Assembly (NCBI GenBank): GCA_030549775.1
Contig: CM060177.1
Coordinates: forward strand, 33,386,514-33,450,513
DNA length: 64,000 nt
Direction: 5' to 3'
DNA from: Tamarix chinensis
Lineage: Eukaryota; Streptophyta; Magnoliopsida; Caryophyllales; Tamaricaceae
The position numbers and the translations under genes are program-made. Below the pieces are notes generated by a model, which was given only the letters and a program-made list of their open reading frames with translations, ran no database searches and was not told the DNA's origin. Below, piece after piece: positions 12,837-26,782 of the stretch (position 1 is its first letter; every line of letters begins with the position of its first letter).

Positions 12837-14556
12837 AAGAGGAAGTACATCGAGCCAATGGCATAAACCAAAGGAACTACTTGGGAGGCAACCCAAGAAG
12901 AATAAACAACTAGATTTGCATTCTTTAACCCTTATCTCATTATTATTATTAATATTATTTGCTTTGATATTTTAGTCCCAGATTTAGAAGATTATCTATT
13001 GCCCTTTTAACTACATGATTATGCTATCATATAGCTTGGTGTACCCACTGAATGCACTAAATTTTGTTGCAAATAGCATATGGATGTTCTATTTTTCCTA
13101 TATATTGCTCATGGTTTCCGTTGAGGTTCTAATTACATGCTGCTACTAGAACATGAACATAAAATTACATGACATACTTTCTTCTTCTACTTCATTTTAG
13201 TTTTACATTGAGGATAATGTAAAGTTTAAGTGTGAGGGAGAGAAAAAAATTTTAAGTTTTCTATTTGCTACACAAAATATACTAAATTTTAACTTTATGG
13301 GATGCTATATATATTTTCTCCTATTGAATCTGCATGTTATGCTATGTGCAGAGAATAATGCATGTTATTGGTGAAAAAAATTGATTTTTTCATGCAGATT
13401 TATATAGGCTCAACAATGATGTTAGTTACTTTCATTTTTTTGAGCCCCTAATTTGAGTAACCTTCATGCCAAAAAGGCTTGTTCATGTCGTCCTTTGTAA
13501 GGTACTTCAAAAATAAGCCGACATGAAAATAACTCTTTAACATTTAACAAGTTTGTAGGAAAAGTAGCATCAAACTCTAATCTAACAATTTTTATTTATT
13601 TACGTCAAAAAGCTGACTTAAAATTTTTTTAGGCTACAAATGCTAGGAATTCTAAACCTCTAGCAAGCTGGCCTTTAGACTATCATAATGCATCTCTTGA
13701 ATCTTTCAGAATAAGAAACGAAAATAAACAATCACAATAACAACAATAATAATAATAATACTAACCCTTCTTTGGTATAGCTTAATATATGAGTGATCTA
13801 TTATAGTTCTTTCTAGTGACTCTTGATGTAATGTGACGAGGGAGGAATTCTTTATTTTTAATCCACCTAATTAGTAATTAGAATTCCTTGGGGACTTTTA
13901 CAACTATTGGTTACTAGAGAAATATTTGACTTAAGTAAAAAAAGAAAAAAACTTGAGGTTCCAATGTAGAAAGCAAGGGGTGGATGAATTTCAATAAATT
14001 CTTGTACTAAGTTGGATAGAGAATAAAATGCACCTATTTGGTCGAAGCATGGCTCAAGAACAAAAAGAAAAAAAAAATAAAAGAGGAAAAAAAATAGCTA
14101 AGGTATCAAATACCCCTTTGAGACCAAAGTACAATGGAGGGATGGCCCATGCACTTATGAATTTGTTGGAAGTTTGGGGAATCAACTGAAAGATTAAATC
14201 CAGTCCAATCAAGGTGCCTTATGTTTTAAGCTATAGCAAAGTGAGAGGTGCACATTTTTGCATTTATTTTGATTTACCTTCCTCAATTATTTCATATTGA
14301 TGGATCCCGCTGGTTTGCTAGAGCTAAAGAATCACTTGCACATGGAGTCACTAACATTGAAAGCTGTTTTCCATTACTTAACCTTTTAACAACTTAGATA
14401 AAATTGTTTCTAGTTTTTTGCTGAATTTATCTACTTGACTTGGTATTTCCTTTAAGGGTATGAAAATATGTGATAGGACTTTTACAAGATATCTAGTATA
14501 TCTTTTATCTCAGTTCTAATTTTTATTTACTTTGATCAAGGACACCTAACGTCCTA
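12837..14556 (+). other. Non-coding 3' region between integrase and 3' LTR
   Basis: About 1.7 kb without a readable gene. Some Athila elements carry an env-like frame here; I see none. The sequence is AT-rich with a short AAT run near 13745-13760. Confidence 0.6.
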
Positions 14557-14570
14557 AGTGTGGGGGAATT
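14557..14570 (+). promoter_or_regulatory. Polypurine tract of the Athila-like element
   Basis: AAGTGTGGGGGAATT lies immediately before the 3' LTR start TGATTAGTGC at 14571. A purine-rich tract in this place primes plus-strand synthesis in LTR retrotransposons. Confidence 0.7.
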
Positions 14571-16938
14571 TGATTAGTGCATAACATGTCATATTTCATT
14601 TCCCTAAGTTGGTCTTTTTAGCTAATTTTTATTGGTAAATATGGGCTACTTTATAATACTTTACTATTTTAGATCTAAATTCATCAATTTAAAAATTTAT
14701 TATCAAATGGAACTAATTTGCATCTATTACTATCTTGTAGGTACTCAAAGTGAAAGAAAAAAAAAGGAAAGGAAGCGGGCCATCAAATTATAAGTCACGA
14801 AATTTTCATATACAAGACCAAGAAGCTGAGACTTTCCTTCTGACTAATTTGTCCAACACCTTAACAACCAAACAGATTTAGTGTTCCTTCCATAGAATGA
14901 AAATTTTGGGATTAGAAGCTATGATAAACTGATATAAAATAATGATAATTCACTTACCTGAGCGAAAAAATCACGGAATCAAACGGAAGAATAGCTCTCT
15001 TTCATCTATATAAATAAGAAGAACATGACCAAAAAAGGTAGCAGGTAACTATTGGAAGAAGCAACTGTCATTCCAAAACTGAGAGCAATTAAATGAAGGG
15101 GTTGGAGTTGAGAAGGTGTATAAGATTGAAGAGGGATACAAGCCACAGGAGTCGAGCTAGATCGAGACCATGAGAGGACAAATTTGGACCTTGACGCATC
15201 ATGTCCCAATGGTGATCAAATTTACAAATATCGATAGAAATTGAATTAATCTGTCTCACTCCTATACCTTTCCGTATCTAGTTTCTTGAGTTTGATTGAA
15301 TTTTAATTATTCAAATTTCCATTTAGTATTTCTAAATTTATATGATATTAGATGATTATTTGAGCTATATACTTTACCTTCCATTTAATTTCAATAATTA
15401 TGATTTTCTTGAGATGAATGATTTATGATTCATATATATGTATAAAGCTGGAGACTTCTTGCTTTGTTCAATCATGAATCTGCAGTTGTCATTGACTCTT
15501 TAGTCTGTAATTGCTATTAAACTAATGAATCTAGCAATGAATAATTTAGGCTCAATAGATCGTATAACCGGGTCTAGATTAGAGCATTACATAATCTAGG
15601 AAAGTTCTATTCTTAATGCCTTATATATATTTTCATAGGGTTAATAGTGTTCTCTTAGAAATTATCTGGTGATGAGTTTATAATCGAGCTGGTTTGATTC
15701 TAACTAGCAAAGGAGAATACAGAGAAGGGTGCTGGTAGATTCTCTACAGTTAACCTACTAAATTAATTTTGGTGGCGTGATAACTAAATTGATATTTGAA
15801 CTCATGTACTTAATACCAATTTCTTTCTCAAATATAAATATTTAAATTTGTTTAGCATAGTTAGAAGTAGATTTAATTCCGCCCCTAACCATGTCAAAAT
15901 TAAAAGTTAAAACAAAGCTCTCATATAAATTCTTCCTAGATCATAATCCAAGAATTGTTTCCTGCATTCATGTTAATTTTAATATTTGTAAGATAACTGA
16001 GTAGCATATAATGATGGCTTGAAACTATTTTGATGTGAATTTACTAAATTGAAATGGAAGAATCAAGTTTAACTAAGTAAAAAGACAGATAGAAAAACTA
16101 AAGTTTATTTATGTCCTAAACTTTGCTTCCCTAGCTGTAGTTGTTACCATCCTTTTTATCTCTATGTTTGGTCCGACTTTGATTAGTCTATGTTTAAGAA
16201 TGAGCTTCTATAATCCGAGTTATAAATAAAGGAATTTAGGGTGGGAGCCTGACATAAAAAATAAAAAAAAATTTGTTACATCACTCTTAAGTTATGATAT
16301 GGAGCTTCAAGTTGCATTCTGTTATAGTTGACCATATGGCTATAGATTGTGTAACTAATGTGATTTATTTTTCTTTAGAATTAGAGTTATATTCTTGTTA
16401 ATTATGTGCCCAAAAAGTAATGAAACAAATTTTGGAAGATATAGGTCAAATTGAGTTGTCAAATGTGTTTTTATGAATTGAGTATAATTCATGAATCTGT
16501 GATGAGGACTACTTCTCTTATTTGATTCTAGATCTGAATTTTTTATTCTTTCCCTAGTTAACAACATATTTTTAAGACCATAAATAGCTTTGATAATGAG
16601 GGAAGTTGATTATGCATTGGCACATTCAAGTGTGTGCACCTAAAACTAGCTAATTTGATGTTTACATGCTAAAAATTGATTTTCATTTTTGTCTCTTTGA
16701 CACCTGACTTCAGATCTAATTTTATTCATTTATCTCATTGAAAATATACTCAAACACTTGAAATAAGATGAAATTTCTATACACCAATTATAGAATTAAG
16801 TTAGCTAAGTTTTTATGAGTTTTATGCACACACCAATTGGATAATTAAGTTAGGTAAGTTTTTATGAGTTTTATGCACCGTAGAGGGAATTTCTTCATGT
16901 TAAATTCTGACATTTTATACCTTATTTCAAAACTATAT
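14571..16938 (+). repeat. 3' LTR of the Athila-like element, left part
   Basis: It is colinear with the 5' LTR from TGATTAGT onward up to AAAACTATAT, where copy D interrupts it. A local duplication of about 55 bases (AAGTTAGSTAAGTTTTTATGAG, twice between 16798 and 16878) is present here and not in the 5' LTR. Confidence 0.87.
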
Positions 16939-18647
16939 TAAATTACTTTAAAACTCAAATTTCAGAAATTATAGCTAAATAAGGATTTATTTGAGAAATT
17001 AATTAAATAAATTATTTTATTAAAATAAGAGGAAGTATTTATGGCAAAATAAAGATCAAAATAACAAATAATTTAATTAAAAAAATTAGGGTATTTTGCT
17101 AATTAAAATTAATTTAAGGAAAAATAATTTAAAATATCCTAAATTAATCTAAAAAGGGAATTTATTTATTATTTTACTAAAATATTATTATTTAAATATT
17201 CAAAAATACCAAAATACTCTAAATACCCCAACTCATCTATTTTTCCACTTTTTTCCCTTTTTCCTTTTACTTTTTTTCCTTTCTTTTTCCTTGTTCCTTT
17301 CTTCCTCTCCTTTCTTCATTTCTTTTTTTCTTTCCTTCTTCCCCCGATTTGGGCCAGCCCCCCTTGAGGCCCAGAGCCCCTCTTCCCCCATACAGCCCAA
17401 GCATGCTTTCTTTCTTTTTCTCGGCCCGTCGCGACCCGCCTGACTCCCTCTTCTTTTCTTTCCCCTAGATCGGTTGGTCCACCTTCTTTCTTCTTCCTTC
17501 ATCTTCCCCACGTAGACCCACAGCCTACCACCGCCGACCGGCTACCACTACACCACCTGCCTACCTTCCTCCTCTCTCCCTCATTGTTTTCCTTTTCCTT
17601 TTCGACCCAACCAGCCCTCCTCTCTCCTCACACGTGCCCTTCCCCCTTCCTTTTCTTCTCCCCCGACCAAATAGGTCCAGCAACTTTACAAGCCTATACC
17701 GGTCTAGCCACGCATGTCCCTCTCTTTTCCTCTTCCTCCTCTATCATTTCCACCCTTAATTGCCTATAAATACCCTATAACCACCCCTGAATTAACCTTC
17801 TTTTCCCTTGCCAAGAAATCTCCCCCTTTGAGCTGCCACCCGTTCAGATGACCATACCACCACTGTCGCCCAGCTCCGCAGCCCAAACCACCTACCAAAG
17901 CACATCTTGCACCATTCTCCACTGAACCACACCACTCACCACCATTACAAAATTTATGACTCGTGCCAATAGAAATTTAGTCACAGATTATTTTTTTTTC
18001 TATTGGTAAAAGTTACTAATACCAACAAAAAAATTTTTTGTGGCAATGAAGAAATTTTTTCCTGTAGAAAATTTTTATCTGTTGGTAATATTATGTTATG
18101 CCAACAGATCTTTTGCTTACTTTTATATCTATGGGTATTAGTAACATTGTACCAACAAAACTAATACCCACTCATATATCTGTTGGTATTAGTATATAAG
18201 AAAGACAAATGTTTCAACTATTGTTATATCTTATAGCATAATAGATTCATTCCTCTTACACATGAGATACTTCTCTTATTATGATAATTGCAAATTTTTA
18301 TATGAAATACTAATAATATAATATATAACCATATTTATAATTATCATTATAATTATTATTAATATTATTATAACATAACTATGATAATTAAAATAATAAT
18401 AATAATTCTTAAAATAATGAAAGTTATCATTATAATATTAATTAATAATTATAGTAACTCTTATTATTATATGAATTATAATAATAAATATTATAATAAA
18501 GGTAGTAATCAGTCAATTCAAACTTCGAATGACCTATATTATGCGGTCTCACTACTTGATCAACGCGATGAGGGTCTAGGCGGCGGCGTACCCGTGGTTG
18601 TTAGATCTTCTTAGGCCTAATAATATTATAGTTATTTATATAATTAT

Positions 18648-19303
18648 TGTAATACCTCATATTTTTAAATTCGATTTCATTAAACTTAATGATTCTATTA
18701 ATAAAATTTAATGAAAATGTTTAATTATTTTATTTGTGATTGGTTTTATATTTTTATTGATGATTTCAAATCCATATTCGAATTTATTAAATCATTTGTC
18801 ATTGTAGATTATTCTAGAAAAATTCATTCACAATTATGACTTTTATTAAATTCATATGATCTTCGTTTCTATTTAAAAATATATTTCCTTTTACGGAAAT
18901 TATTTAAATTTTTTACAATTCCTTAGAATTTGATTTATATATTTTCCAATTTCTTTTAATTATTATTTTGGTATTTTATTTCTTTTTCCACAAGCTATAT
19001 TATTTTTATTTAAAATATATTTCCATTTTCATTGTGTGTTTTTATTTTAATATTTTAAATTTGATTCCGATTACAACTTCATTGTATAATTACGACCTTG
19101 TTATGGAGTTATATTTCATTAGAAAAAATAAATTATTTTTATCATAAGATCTCTTTAAAGTAGTAAAATCATTTTAAAGATTTATTTATAACAAATATTT
19201 CCTTCTTTGAATTTATTTATTTTACACTACAACAAACTGGTACATTAACGACTAATTTAGCGACAATTTTTTTTTGTCGCTAAAAATGTTTAAATTCCAT
19301 ACA

Positions 19304-19379
<76 letters not shown>

Positions 19380-20460
19380 TTATAATATTTTTTTTTCAAA
19401 TCTCTAAAATAAAAAAAATATAATATAATAAAAAAACACTTAAACCCCTCAACTCCTTAAAATTTCTATAAAAAAAACACCAAAAATTATCTCCCGCGCG
19501 CCTACTACGCCATTATATGATTCTAATTTTCGTCGTGACCCTCGTCCCCTAGCCTTGGCCTCCTCCTGCTCTGCACTTTGAACCCAGGCCACGCCACCAT
19601 ACCAGCCACCCCCGCTCGAGCACACCAGCACACCTACTGTAGCTCATCGTCATCCTCCTCCAGTGCGGCAGCAGTGAGCAGTAGTAGAAGCCGTCAGCAC
19701 CGCATGAGGACAACCGTGGCGTGCCACCACCTGTCCACCTTTAGTGCCGGCAAATATATATATGTGTTGATTGAGTGATTTGGAATGGTTAATTGTCTTG
19801 GTTATGGTTGATTTGTGAAAATTGGATTTGTGACCCGACTATATCCAGATTTGTCGGTTTTATTCGATTAAGCTATTTTAGATAAATTGAATTTATATTA
19901 TGCTTTAAAATATATCTAATTTCATGTTAGAAGTATCACTTTGAAAATTTTGTGCGAAATTTATCGGAATTGGATTCTTAGATCAAAATTCTTGCAGGTT
20001 TTATCCGAATTTGTGAATTAGCTTATGATAAGCTAAATTGATTGTTAGATTATGTATATATGAGTTAGATGATTGATTTAGATCGGTTTATTGTGTTGTA
20101 CATGGTTGATTTATGAAATTTGGATTTATAACTAGGATTTATCGGTATAGCTCGACTTTGTCCGATTTTAAGCAATATTTACCAATTGATTCTATAAGAT
20201 GCTTTGAAATGTATTTAATTGCAGGTTGAAAGTATCAATTTGAGAAATTTGTCCAGAATCAATAGAAATCCAATTTCTTGGTCAAAACTCTTGCGGTTTT
20301 GAAATTCAATTGATCATTGGCTTATTTTGTTAAATTAATTATATAATATGTTTAATTGCATTTCTACACTTTTAATTTGAAGAAATTGATAAAATTTGAC
20401 CGAATTACATTTTGGACCTAAAACCCTAGTTTTGAAAGCCATTTTCTAGCATTAGTCAGC
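18648..20460 (+). mobile_element. Fragment E of the long-LTR family inside CACTA-I
   Basis: It begins TGTAATACCTCATATTTTTAAA and follows the 5' part of copy B (ATTTCATTAAACTTAATGATT.., later GGATTTGTGACCCGACTATATCC.. and repeated CGAATTTGTGAATTAGCT-like modules). It includes the GC-rich block (19480-19760) seen in all copies. The 3' half with the 54-bp repeats is missing. Open frames of 60-66 codons in the GC-rich block are on both strands and are not taken as genes. Confidence 0.7.
19225..19290 (+). mobile_element. CACTA-like terminus inside fragment E
   Basis: CACTACAACAAACTGGTACA is followed by a hairpin, TTTAGCGAC (19256-19264) and GTCGCTAAA (19276-19284), with a T-rich loop. TAGCGAC hairpins next to CACTACAA ends are usual in plant CACTA elements. 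No matching second end was found; it is probably truncated. Confidence 0.4.
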
Positions 20461-22188
20461 ATTGTGATTCTTTTTGCTAAAATTGATTGTTCATATTTTT
20501 TTAGAAGAGGTTATGGCCTTGATCTTTAAAACTTGTTTCTGGGCAACCTTGATCTAGTCACTATGAAGAGGTTGTGGCCTTTCATGAATTGCCAATCATA
20601 AGAGGGACTCACATGTGAGTGGGAGTGTGGAGAAGTTGAAACCTATATGTAATTTATCCTATATGAAAAAAAATGAAAAAAAAAATTTGGATGACTTTGT
20701 CAAAAGTGTGTGGTTTTAGGATGAAAGTCCAGTGGAGCTTATAAGCTGTTAGACTCTCTTTTCACTTGGACCTACATAAAACCCATTAAAGATTTTGTCA
20801 GTGTGCTCATGCATTATCGGAAAATTAGAGACCTGTGTGGAAACTAGTTAATGCTCGTAATCAAAGAGTCTACTTCATAGGCAGTACTTTTGCATGCTTT
20901 GGCTACGCATCAATGCTTCCTATGGTTATGTTTTCTTTGTCTCATTTTTGTTTATTTGATTTGATTTGAAAAAAAATTCAATGTGCTATTATTATTATTT
21001 TACTAATGTTAGTGTCATAATTGATAGTTTTTTTATTACTACTATTACTATTGTTATCATTACTATTAGTATTATAATTATTATTAATTAACTCTAAGTG
21101 TCTTGATCACATGGATGATCATTTTCATTTAATTGATTAAATAGCCATAGAGGTTCCATTCTTAAAGTAATTCCAACATTGTTGTCATAATGATCTGTAT
21201 ACTATGATCCGAAGATCCTACATGGACTCTGCTTGTTGGGATTGCTTAGATAATTTTGGTGACTATCAGAGTTCCTTTATTAATGACATCGTTTTATGAA
21301 CTTGTTGAATAGATCGACTCTACCATGTCATAAACCAAAAAGCATAAATTGTAAGGCTTGAAGCTATTCATTGTTGTTCACCCTAGAAGATATTATTTTG
21401 TAATTAATATTTCCAAGACTAAAGTAACACTCGAATATGAATCTTGTCGTTGATATAGTCTTAGTGTAGGTCTAGATGTACACACCATTACAACCCTCTC
21501 ATATACAATTGTAGCATATTACTTCCAAAAGACCTATAGAATATTAGGGTTTCGAACTTCTAATTTATGTTTCCAAGAGTATAATTTGCAAACATTGAAA
21601 TCAGTTGATGATTGAAATATGCATGCCATGTGAACTCTGATTACCTAATCAATGTTGCAAGCTGCACGAGCTCCTACATTATTACATGTAAATAAGAACT
21701 CAAATTCCATTCAATTTTTAGTTTTCTTTTTATTTTACCATTTTTTAATAAAGTTCTAAAACTGTTGAGAATGCTTTTCTAGAATAATACTAATTAGAAA
21801 GCCATTTTAATTTTTCTTCCAAATACTTAATTTTGCTCGCACTTGCTCTCCCTCTTAATTAAGGACTCTTGTTATTTTTGAGAAAATTTTTAAACTCCCT
21901 TTATTTAGCTTTTAGGTATGAATTTATATTAATTTGATTAAGTTACTTGCATATTTTCTTAGGAAATAAATCTTGATGATTATCAAAGAGAATGTTGAAG
22001 GTGTTGAAGTCGTTGGAGGTGCTAAATAGGATGAGAATGAAGATGATGGTGTTTGATGTGTTAATGAAGATGTCTTGTATGTCAGCGTATGTTACAAGTT
22101 GTATATATACTATTGTACCTACAAGACTATATTATCACTTTGACAAATAAACTAAACACTCATGATTATGTATGGTGTACTTAATATT

Positions 22189-22353
22189 GTTTTGTGGATA
22201 ATACTTTTAGTTACAGATATTATTTTGTGGATAATAATTTTAGTCATAGATATTGTTTTGTGGGTAATACTTTTAGTCACAGATATCGTTTTGTGGACAA
22301 TAGTTTTAGTCACAGATATCATTTTGTGGTTAATACTTTTATTTACAGATATA
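22189..22353 (+). repeat. 33-bp subterminal tandem repeats of CACTA-I
   Basis: Five units start at about 22189, 22222, 22255, 22288 and 22321 with TTTTGTGG, followed by ATAATACTTTTAGTYACAGAT. The period of exactly 33 makes both strands open for about 70 codons, so the frames at 22152-22403 are repeat artefacts. The same array occurs in CACTA-II. Confidence 0.85.
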
Positions 22354-23039
22354 ATTGTGGGTATAAGTTTTACCAACAGATAAATATCTGTGGGTATTAT
22401 TAATTATTCCTAATAGGTCATTTTTATCTATGGGCAAAACTTTTAAGCACAGAGTTTTTATCCACAGTTTTTTCACAAAAAAATATATGTTGGTAAAACT
22501 TTTGCCAATAGAAAAATGATTTTTGCCAACAGATAATGCCCTATTGGTATAAGTGCATTATTTTGTAGTGCACCCTCAATTCTTCCTGCATGAGTTGCCT
22601 TAGCCATGCAAAATTGGCCCCTCAATCAGACAACTATCACCCATTGTCGCCCTTTGTGTCGCTGTGCATAGTCTTTTTCGTAGCAACCACCACTCCTCCT
22701 ATCCTCCAAAACAACCGGCAAGACCTCCCCCTACCTTCCTTTCCTGTTGCCTCCCTCTCCTTCTCCTTTCCTCCCGAAGGCCACCACACCAACCACCGCC
22801 TACGCTGCCCTTTTGGCGGCACCACCACCACCATTCCAACCTTTTCAAACTAAAGCATCCACCACCACCTCAACCACCTTCTCATTCCCCTCTCCTAGCC
22901 TATAAAACCACCTTTCTATTGTCTCTTCTCCCTCCACCACTTCCACTGCCACCGCCGCCGCCGTCTTGCCACCTGGTCACCACCATCCCTAGATGATACC
23001 CTAACCTCCACAACCCTTAAACTTTATTAATGAAATTGT

Positions 23040-23170
23040 TCTCATTTTTATTATTATTATTATTATCATTATTATTACTATTATTATTATTAAGTTATTA
23101 TTATTATTAATACTAACTTCGGAATATTACTACTAATATTTTTATTAATAATAATCAAACCCTTATTATT

Positions 23171-23202
<32 letters not shown>

Positions 23203-23669
23203 TACTACTACTACTACTACTATTAACCTTGACCTTATTATCATTAATGTTACTATTATTACAATTATTAGGACCTTTATTATTATCATTCTTAAGATTT
23301 GAACTATTATTATTATTATTGTTGTTGTTGTTATTTTATCATTATCGTTAATACTGTAAATGTTACTAATATTACTATCACTACTAGCATTATTATTATT
23401 ATTATTATTATTATTAGTATCATTATTGTCACTACTTTAGTATTACTAATACCACTATTATTATTACTAAGATTTGGGTTATTATTATTATTATCACTAC
23501 AACTATTATTATTATTATTAGTAATATTAAAGCTATTATCTTTAACAATATAAATATTGCTATCAATACTTTGACATGAACCAATATAACTACTAAGACC
23601 TATTTTGACTAGTAGTAGCATAATTTGCTACCTTAAGAATAATAACCCTACTTTTATCTATAAAACAAC

Positions 23670-23740
<71 letters not shown>

Positions 23741-23967
23741 TCCCTAATATTAGGTTATGATAAGGGTAGGTTATTATTAGTATTATCACTACAACTATTA
23801 TTATTATTATTATTATTTGTAATATTAAAGCTATTATCTTTAACAATATAAATATTGCTATCAATACTTTGACATGAACCAATATAACTACTAGGACCTA
23901 TTTTGACTAGTAGTAGCATAATTTGCTACCTTAAGAATAATAACCCTACTTTTATTTATAAAATAAC

Positions 23968-24006
<39 letters not shown>

Positions 24007-24010
24007 CCCT
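23040..24010 (+). repeat. (ATT)n microsatellite field with a 298-bp tandem duplication
   Basis: Long runs of ATT/TTA and some ATC/CTA triplets fill this part of copy D. A unit containing GTAATATTAAAGCTATTATC starts at 23521 and again at 23819, 298 bases later, and is nearly identical for about 160 bases. Triplet periodicity opens frames of 74-96 codons that are not genes. Confidence 0.9.
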
Positions 24011-25539
24011 AATATTAGGTTATGATAAGGGTAGGTAGGAAATAATTATGGTAATTTTTCCTCTTATAGGTGAACCAAGTCAAAACCCTAAGGAGACGTA
24101 GGAGCATGCTCCAAGCCTATTGTTGTATTAAGTAATGATATGGTTAAGGCCTTTTGTGTGTAAGAATGTGCTATGTGCATTAGTTTGATGTGTGTACTTT
24201 ATATATATTATATTATCATGTTCTTGTAGTGCAACTTGCTAAGTATGGAGCTAATGTAAGTTGTATGTGTTTATGATATGTGTTATATGATATTATTACT
24301 TGTAATTTAATTATGCCTATATAATACTACCCCTTATGACATGCATGATAGGATATTCTAAGTAGTGTGACCTGGTTGTGAGAAAAATAAAAAATAATGA
24401 GGAAAATGAGTTGACTAGAGATTGATAATGATGACCTAACTATCTTATGACCTATGGGTGGATCAAAAGAGGAATAACGGGAATAAATTAAGGGAAAGGA
24501 TCAAAATGTGCATGGGGAATTTAGGGTTTTCATGGGATGGTTAGCCTTTGCATGGGGATGAATTTTACTTGAAAAAAATTGATTTGAGGATCGAGTAAGG
24601 TAAGGGAAGAATTGTTAAGGTGATTGGAGTCCATATGTGAAAAATAGTACATAGTTTGATGTAAGGATGCATGGGAGATTTAACTAGGGTTTTAGGAGGA
24701 AACCCTATGTGAAAGAAATGTGTAAGGGAGGAAAAAATAATGGAAATGGTTAGAATGAGGATAAAAGATGGAAGTAGTGTCACATAGAGGAAAGTGAGTA
24801 AAGTGAGAAGAATGTATTTAGGTGTTGAGTGAGTGGCATAAAAGAAAGGAGAAGTATTAGGATTTTTTAGGAGCGAACTAGGGTTTTTTTGATCATGTGG
24901 GAGTTGGATAGTGAGGTTGTAATGTCAAGTATGGATCGGGGAAGTGATGGTTTTAGTAAAAAAGAAGAGTTTTGGGTTCATGATGAGTGGAAAAGGTGGA
25001 AGGAAGTCTCAAGGTCATAGGTTGTGTTGGATATTTGTCATGTGGAAGAGGTGATAGTAAGAAAGAGTATTGAAATGATAACATCATTTAAGGAAAGAGA
25101 GGTGCTAGGGTTTTGGGATGGCTAACTAGGGTTTTGTGGCCATATGTGTTATATGTGAAGTAAAAATGGGTGCTTGGAAATTAATCGAGTGAGGTGATAA
25201 AGTGGAAGAGCATGAGTTGTGTGGGGTAGAGGAAGATTGGGCCACATAGGCCAAATTAGGGTTTCCTAGAGGAAAACCCTAGAGAGTGATAATAAGTTGA
25301 TTCAGAGATATAGAAAGTAGGCCTCGAAGTTGAGTATTCATGGTAATGAAGAAAGAATGGGAATGAATTTCTATATGTACTAGAGGGAGTAGAAGTCCCA
25401 AGATATGGGACTGGAGGTTCAAGAAGTCAAGTGGGTTGTGCATATCTAGTTAGGGTTGTGTGTGGAATAAGATACCATAAAATACTAAACACTTAAAGTG
25501 AAAGATTATTGAGGCAGGGCCTAGTGAGGATATATTTTT

Positions 25540-26110
25540 TTGATCCATCGACTACAATAGTGTTCAAGTATGTTTTGTCAAACTGAGTGATTCTAGTGGT
25601 GAGGTGTGTGCTGCCTTATTGAGTATTTCCATTCCACCGGCTATAGTAGTGGGGGATTCTAGGCTCGATAAACCAAAATTTGTAAGGTAATAAGTCATGG
25701 GAAGATACTAATTACTTATAGTGGAGAACCTCATGAGTTGGGGCCAGTGAAGATATATTTTTCTGGTCTATTGGCTATAATAGTGGTGAGGTATGTTCTG
25801 CCCTAAGGAATGTTTCCAAACCACCGGCTATAATAGTGGAGTTCCCATACTCAAATAGAATTAATATGAGAAATGTGTGAACCAGACATGTAAGATATGG
25901 AAAGATACTAATTATTTATAGTGGAATACCATGTGAGTAGGGGCTAGTGAGGTTATATATATTTTCCGGTCTACCTGCTATAATAGTAGTTAGGTGCATT
26001 TTATCCTGTTGAGTGATTTCGGTCCATCAACTATAATAGTGGACAGGTGCGTTATGTCCTATGGAGTTTTTCCAGTCCACTGGCTATAATAGTAGGGTTT
26101 TCGTATTCAC
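25540..26110 (+). repeat. TATAATAG repeat block of copy D
   Basis: Several degenerate copies of CCACCGGCTATAATAGTG are separated by RGGTRYGTTYTGCCCTA-like sequence. It is the counterpart of the 54-bp arrays in copies A and B. Confidence 0.75.
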
Positions 26111-26782
26111 ATGGAATTAATTTAAGAGATATGTAAGACAAACTATTAGTCTAAGTCTGGCCTCATCTTATGAACCCGAATCATGCTTAGTATGTTGTAC
26201 GTGCTATTTTCTTACCTGGCCTTACTTGTTTGTTGCTTGCTGGCCTTATCCATATGGTTATCTTACTCAGTACGTAGCGTACTGACCACCCGTTTTATAG
26301 GTGTTGCTCGTTCCTATGAGTAGAGAACCCTTCTAAATTTATATAGGAAAGTGGGACCGTGTTTGATGCCTATGACGTACTGGATGAGTTAAGAAGGGAT
26401 GTGTGCTGACCATTGGACCTACCTGGGGCCGAGAGTGGATGTTGGATGCACTCTCTTATTCTTATTTACTAATGGTTCTCATTTTATTTCAACTTTGTTT
26501 TATGGCGTTGTACCTCTTATCCCTTTTGAGAACTTGACTATGTAACTCATTTTTTGTTATAACAACTTTTATTGCACACTTTGATTTTAGTGTTATAAGC
26601 ACTTGATTTATATGAATTTGTATTTAAGTTTACCTAATGCTTTGTAAAAATTTTCTTTAGCCTTGTGATTAGTAAGATATTGGTCGGGGGCCGGGCTTGT
26701 ACTGATCACGGCTGTAGCACCCTCGTGCTTGTATTTGCCTATTTAATAAAAACAATTAACTATGATTTTTGAGGTTATTACA

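Larger units (their letters stand above)
17943..22570 (+). mobile_element. CACTA-I, non-autonomous CACTA (En/Spm) element
   Basis: The right end is TTATTTTGTAGTG and the left end CATTACAAAATTTATGA, one change from CACTACAAAAT. The 3-bp target duplication CAC is at 17940-17942 and 22571-22573. Subterminal motifs ACCAACAGAT/CTGTTGGTATTAGT recur at both ends, and a 33-bp tandem array lies inside the right end. There is no transposase gene. It contains a 5' fragment of the long-LTR family (18648-~20460) and about 1.6 kb of unrecognised sequence (20460-22140). CACTA-II is the same family. It is inserted in the GC-rich block of copy D. Confidence 0.85.
16939..26782 (+). mobile_element. Long-LTR family, copy D, interrupted by CACTA-I
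   Basis: The right end TTGAGGTTATTACA (to 26782) and the left start TAAATTACTTTAAAACTC match the ends of copies A and B with some decay. Inside are a GC-rich block (about 17340-17940 and 22571-23000), the CTTATAGGTGAACC.. stretch, TATAATAG repeats, and the GCCTTGTGATTAGTA stretch near the end. Removing CACTA-I leaves about 5.2 kb, close to A (5121) and B (4780). It is inserted in the 3' LTR of the Athila-like element, with the imperfect target duplication TATAT/TGTAT. No polyprotein gene was seen. Confidence 0.75.

Noticed and set aside
20460..22140. Possible second captured host gene in CACTA-I (splice-like CTTAG/GAAATAAATC near 21960 and an acidic stretch)
   Set aside because: I could not read a recognisable protein in any frame; left as unidentified cargo.
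22152..22403. Repetitive hydrophobic frames on both strands (73-74 codons)
   Set aside because: Created by the 33-bp tandem repeats at the end of CACTA-I; the same array in CACTA-II gives a different frame.
23299..23882. Ile/Leu-rich frames of 74-96 codons
   Set aside because: ATT triplet microsatellite; frames exist on both strands.
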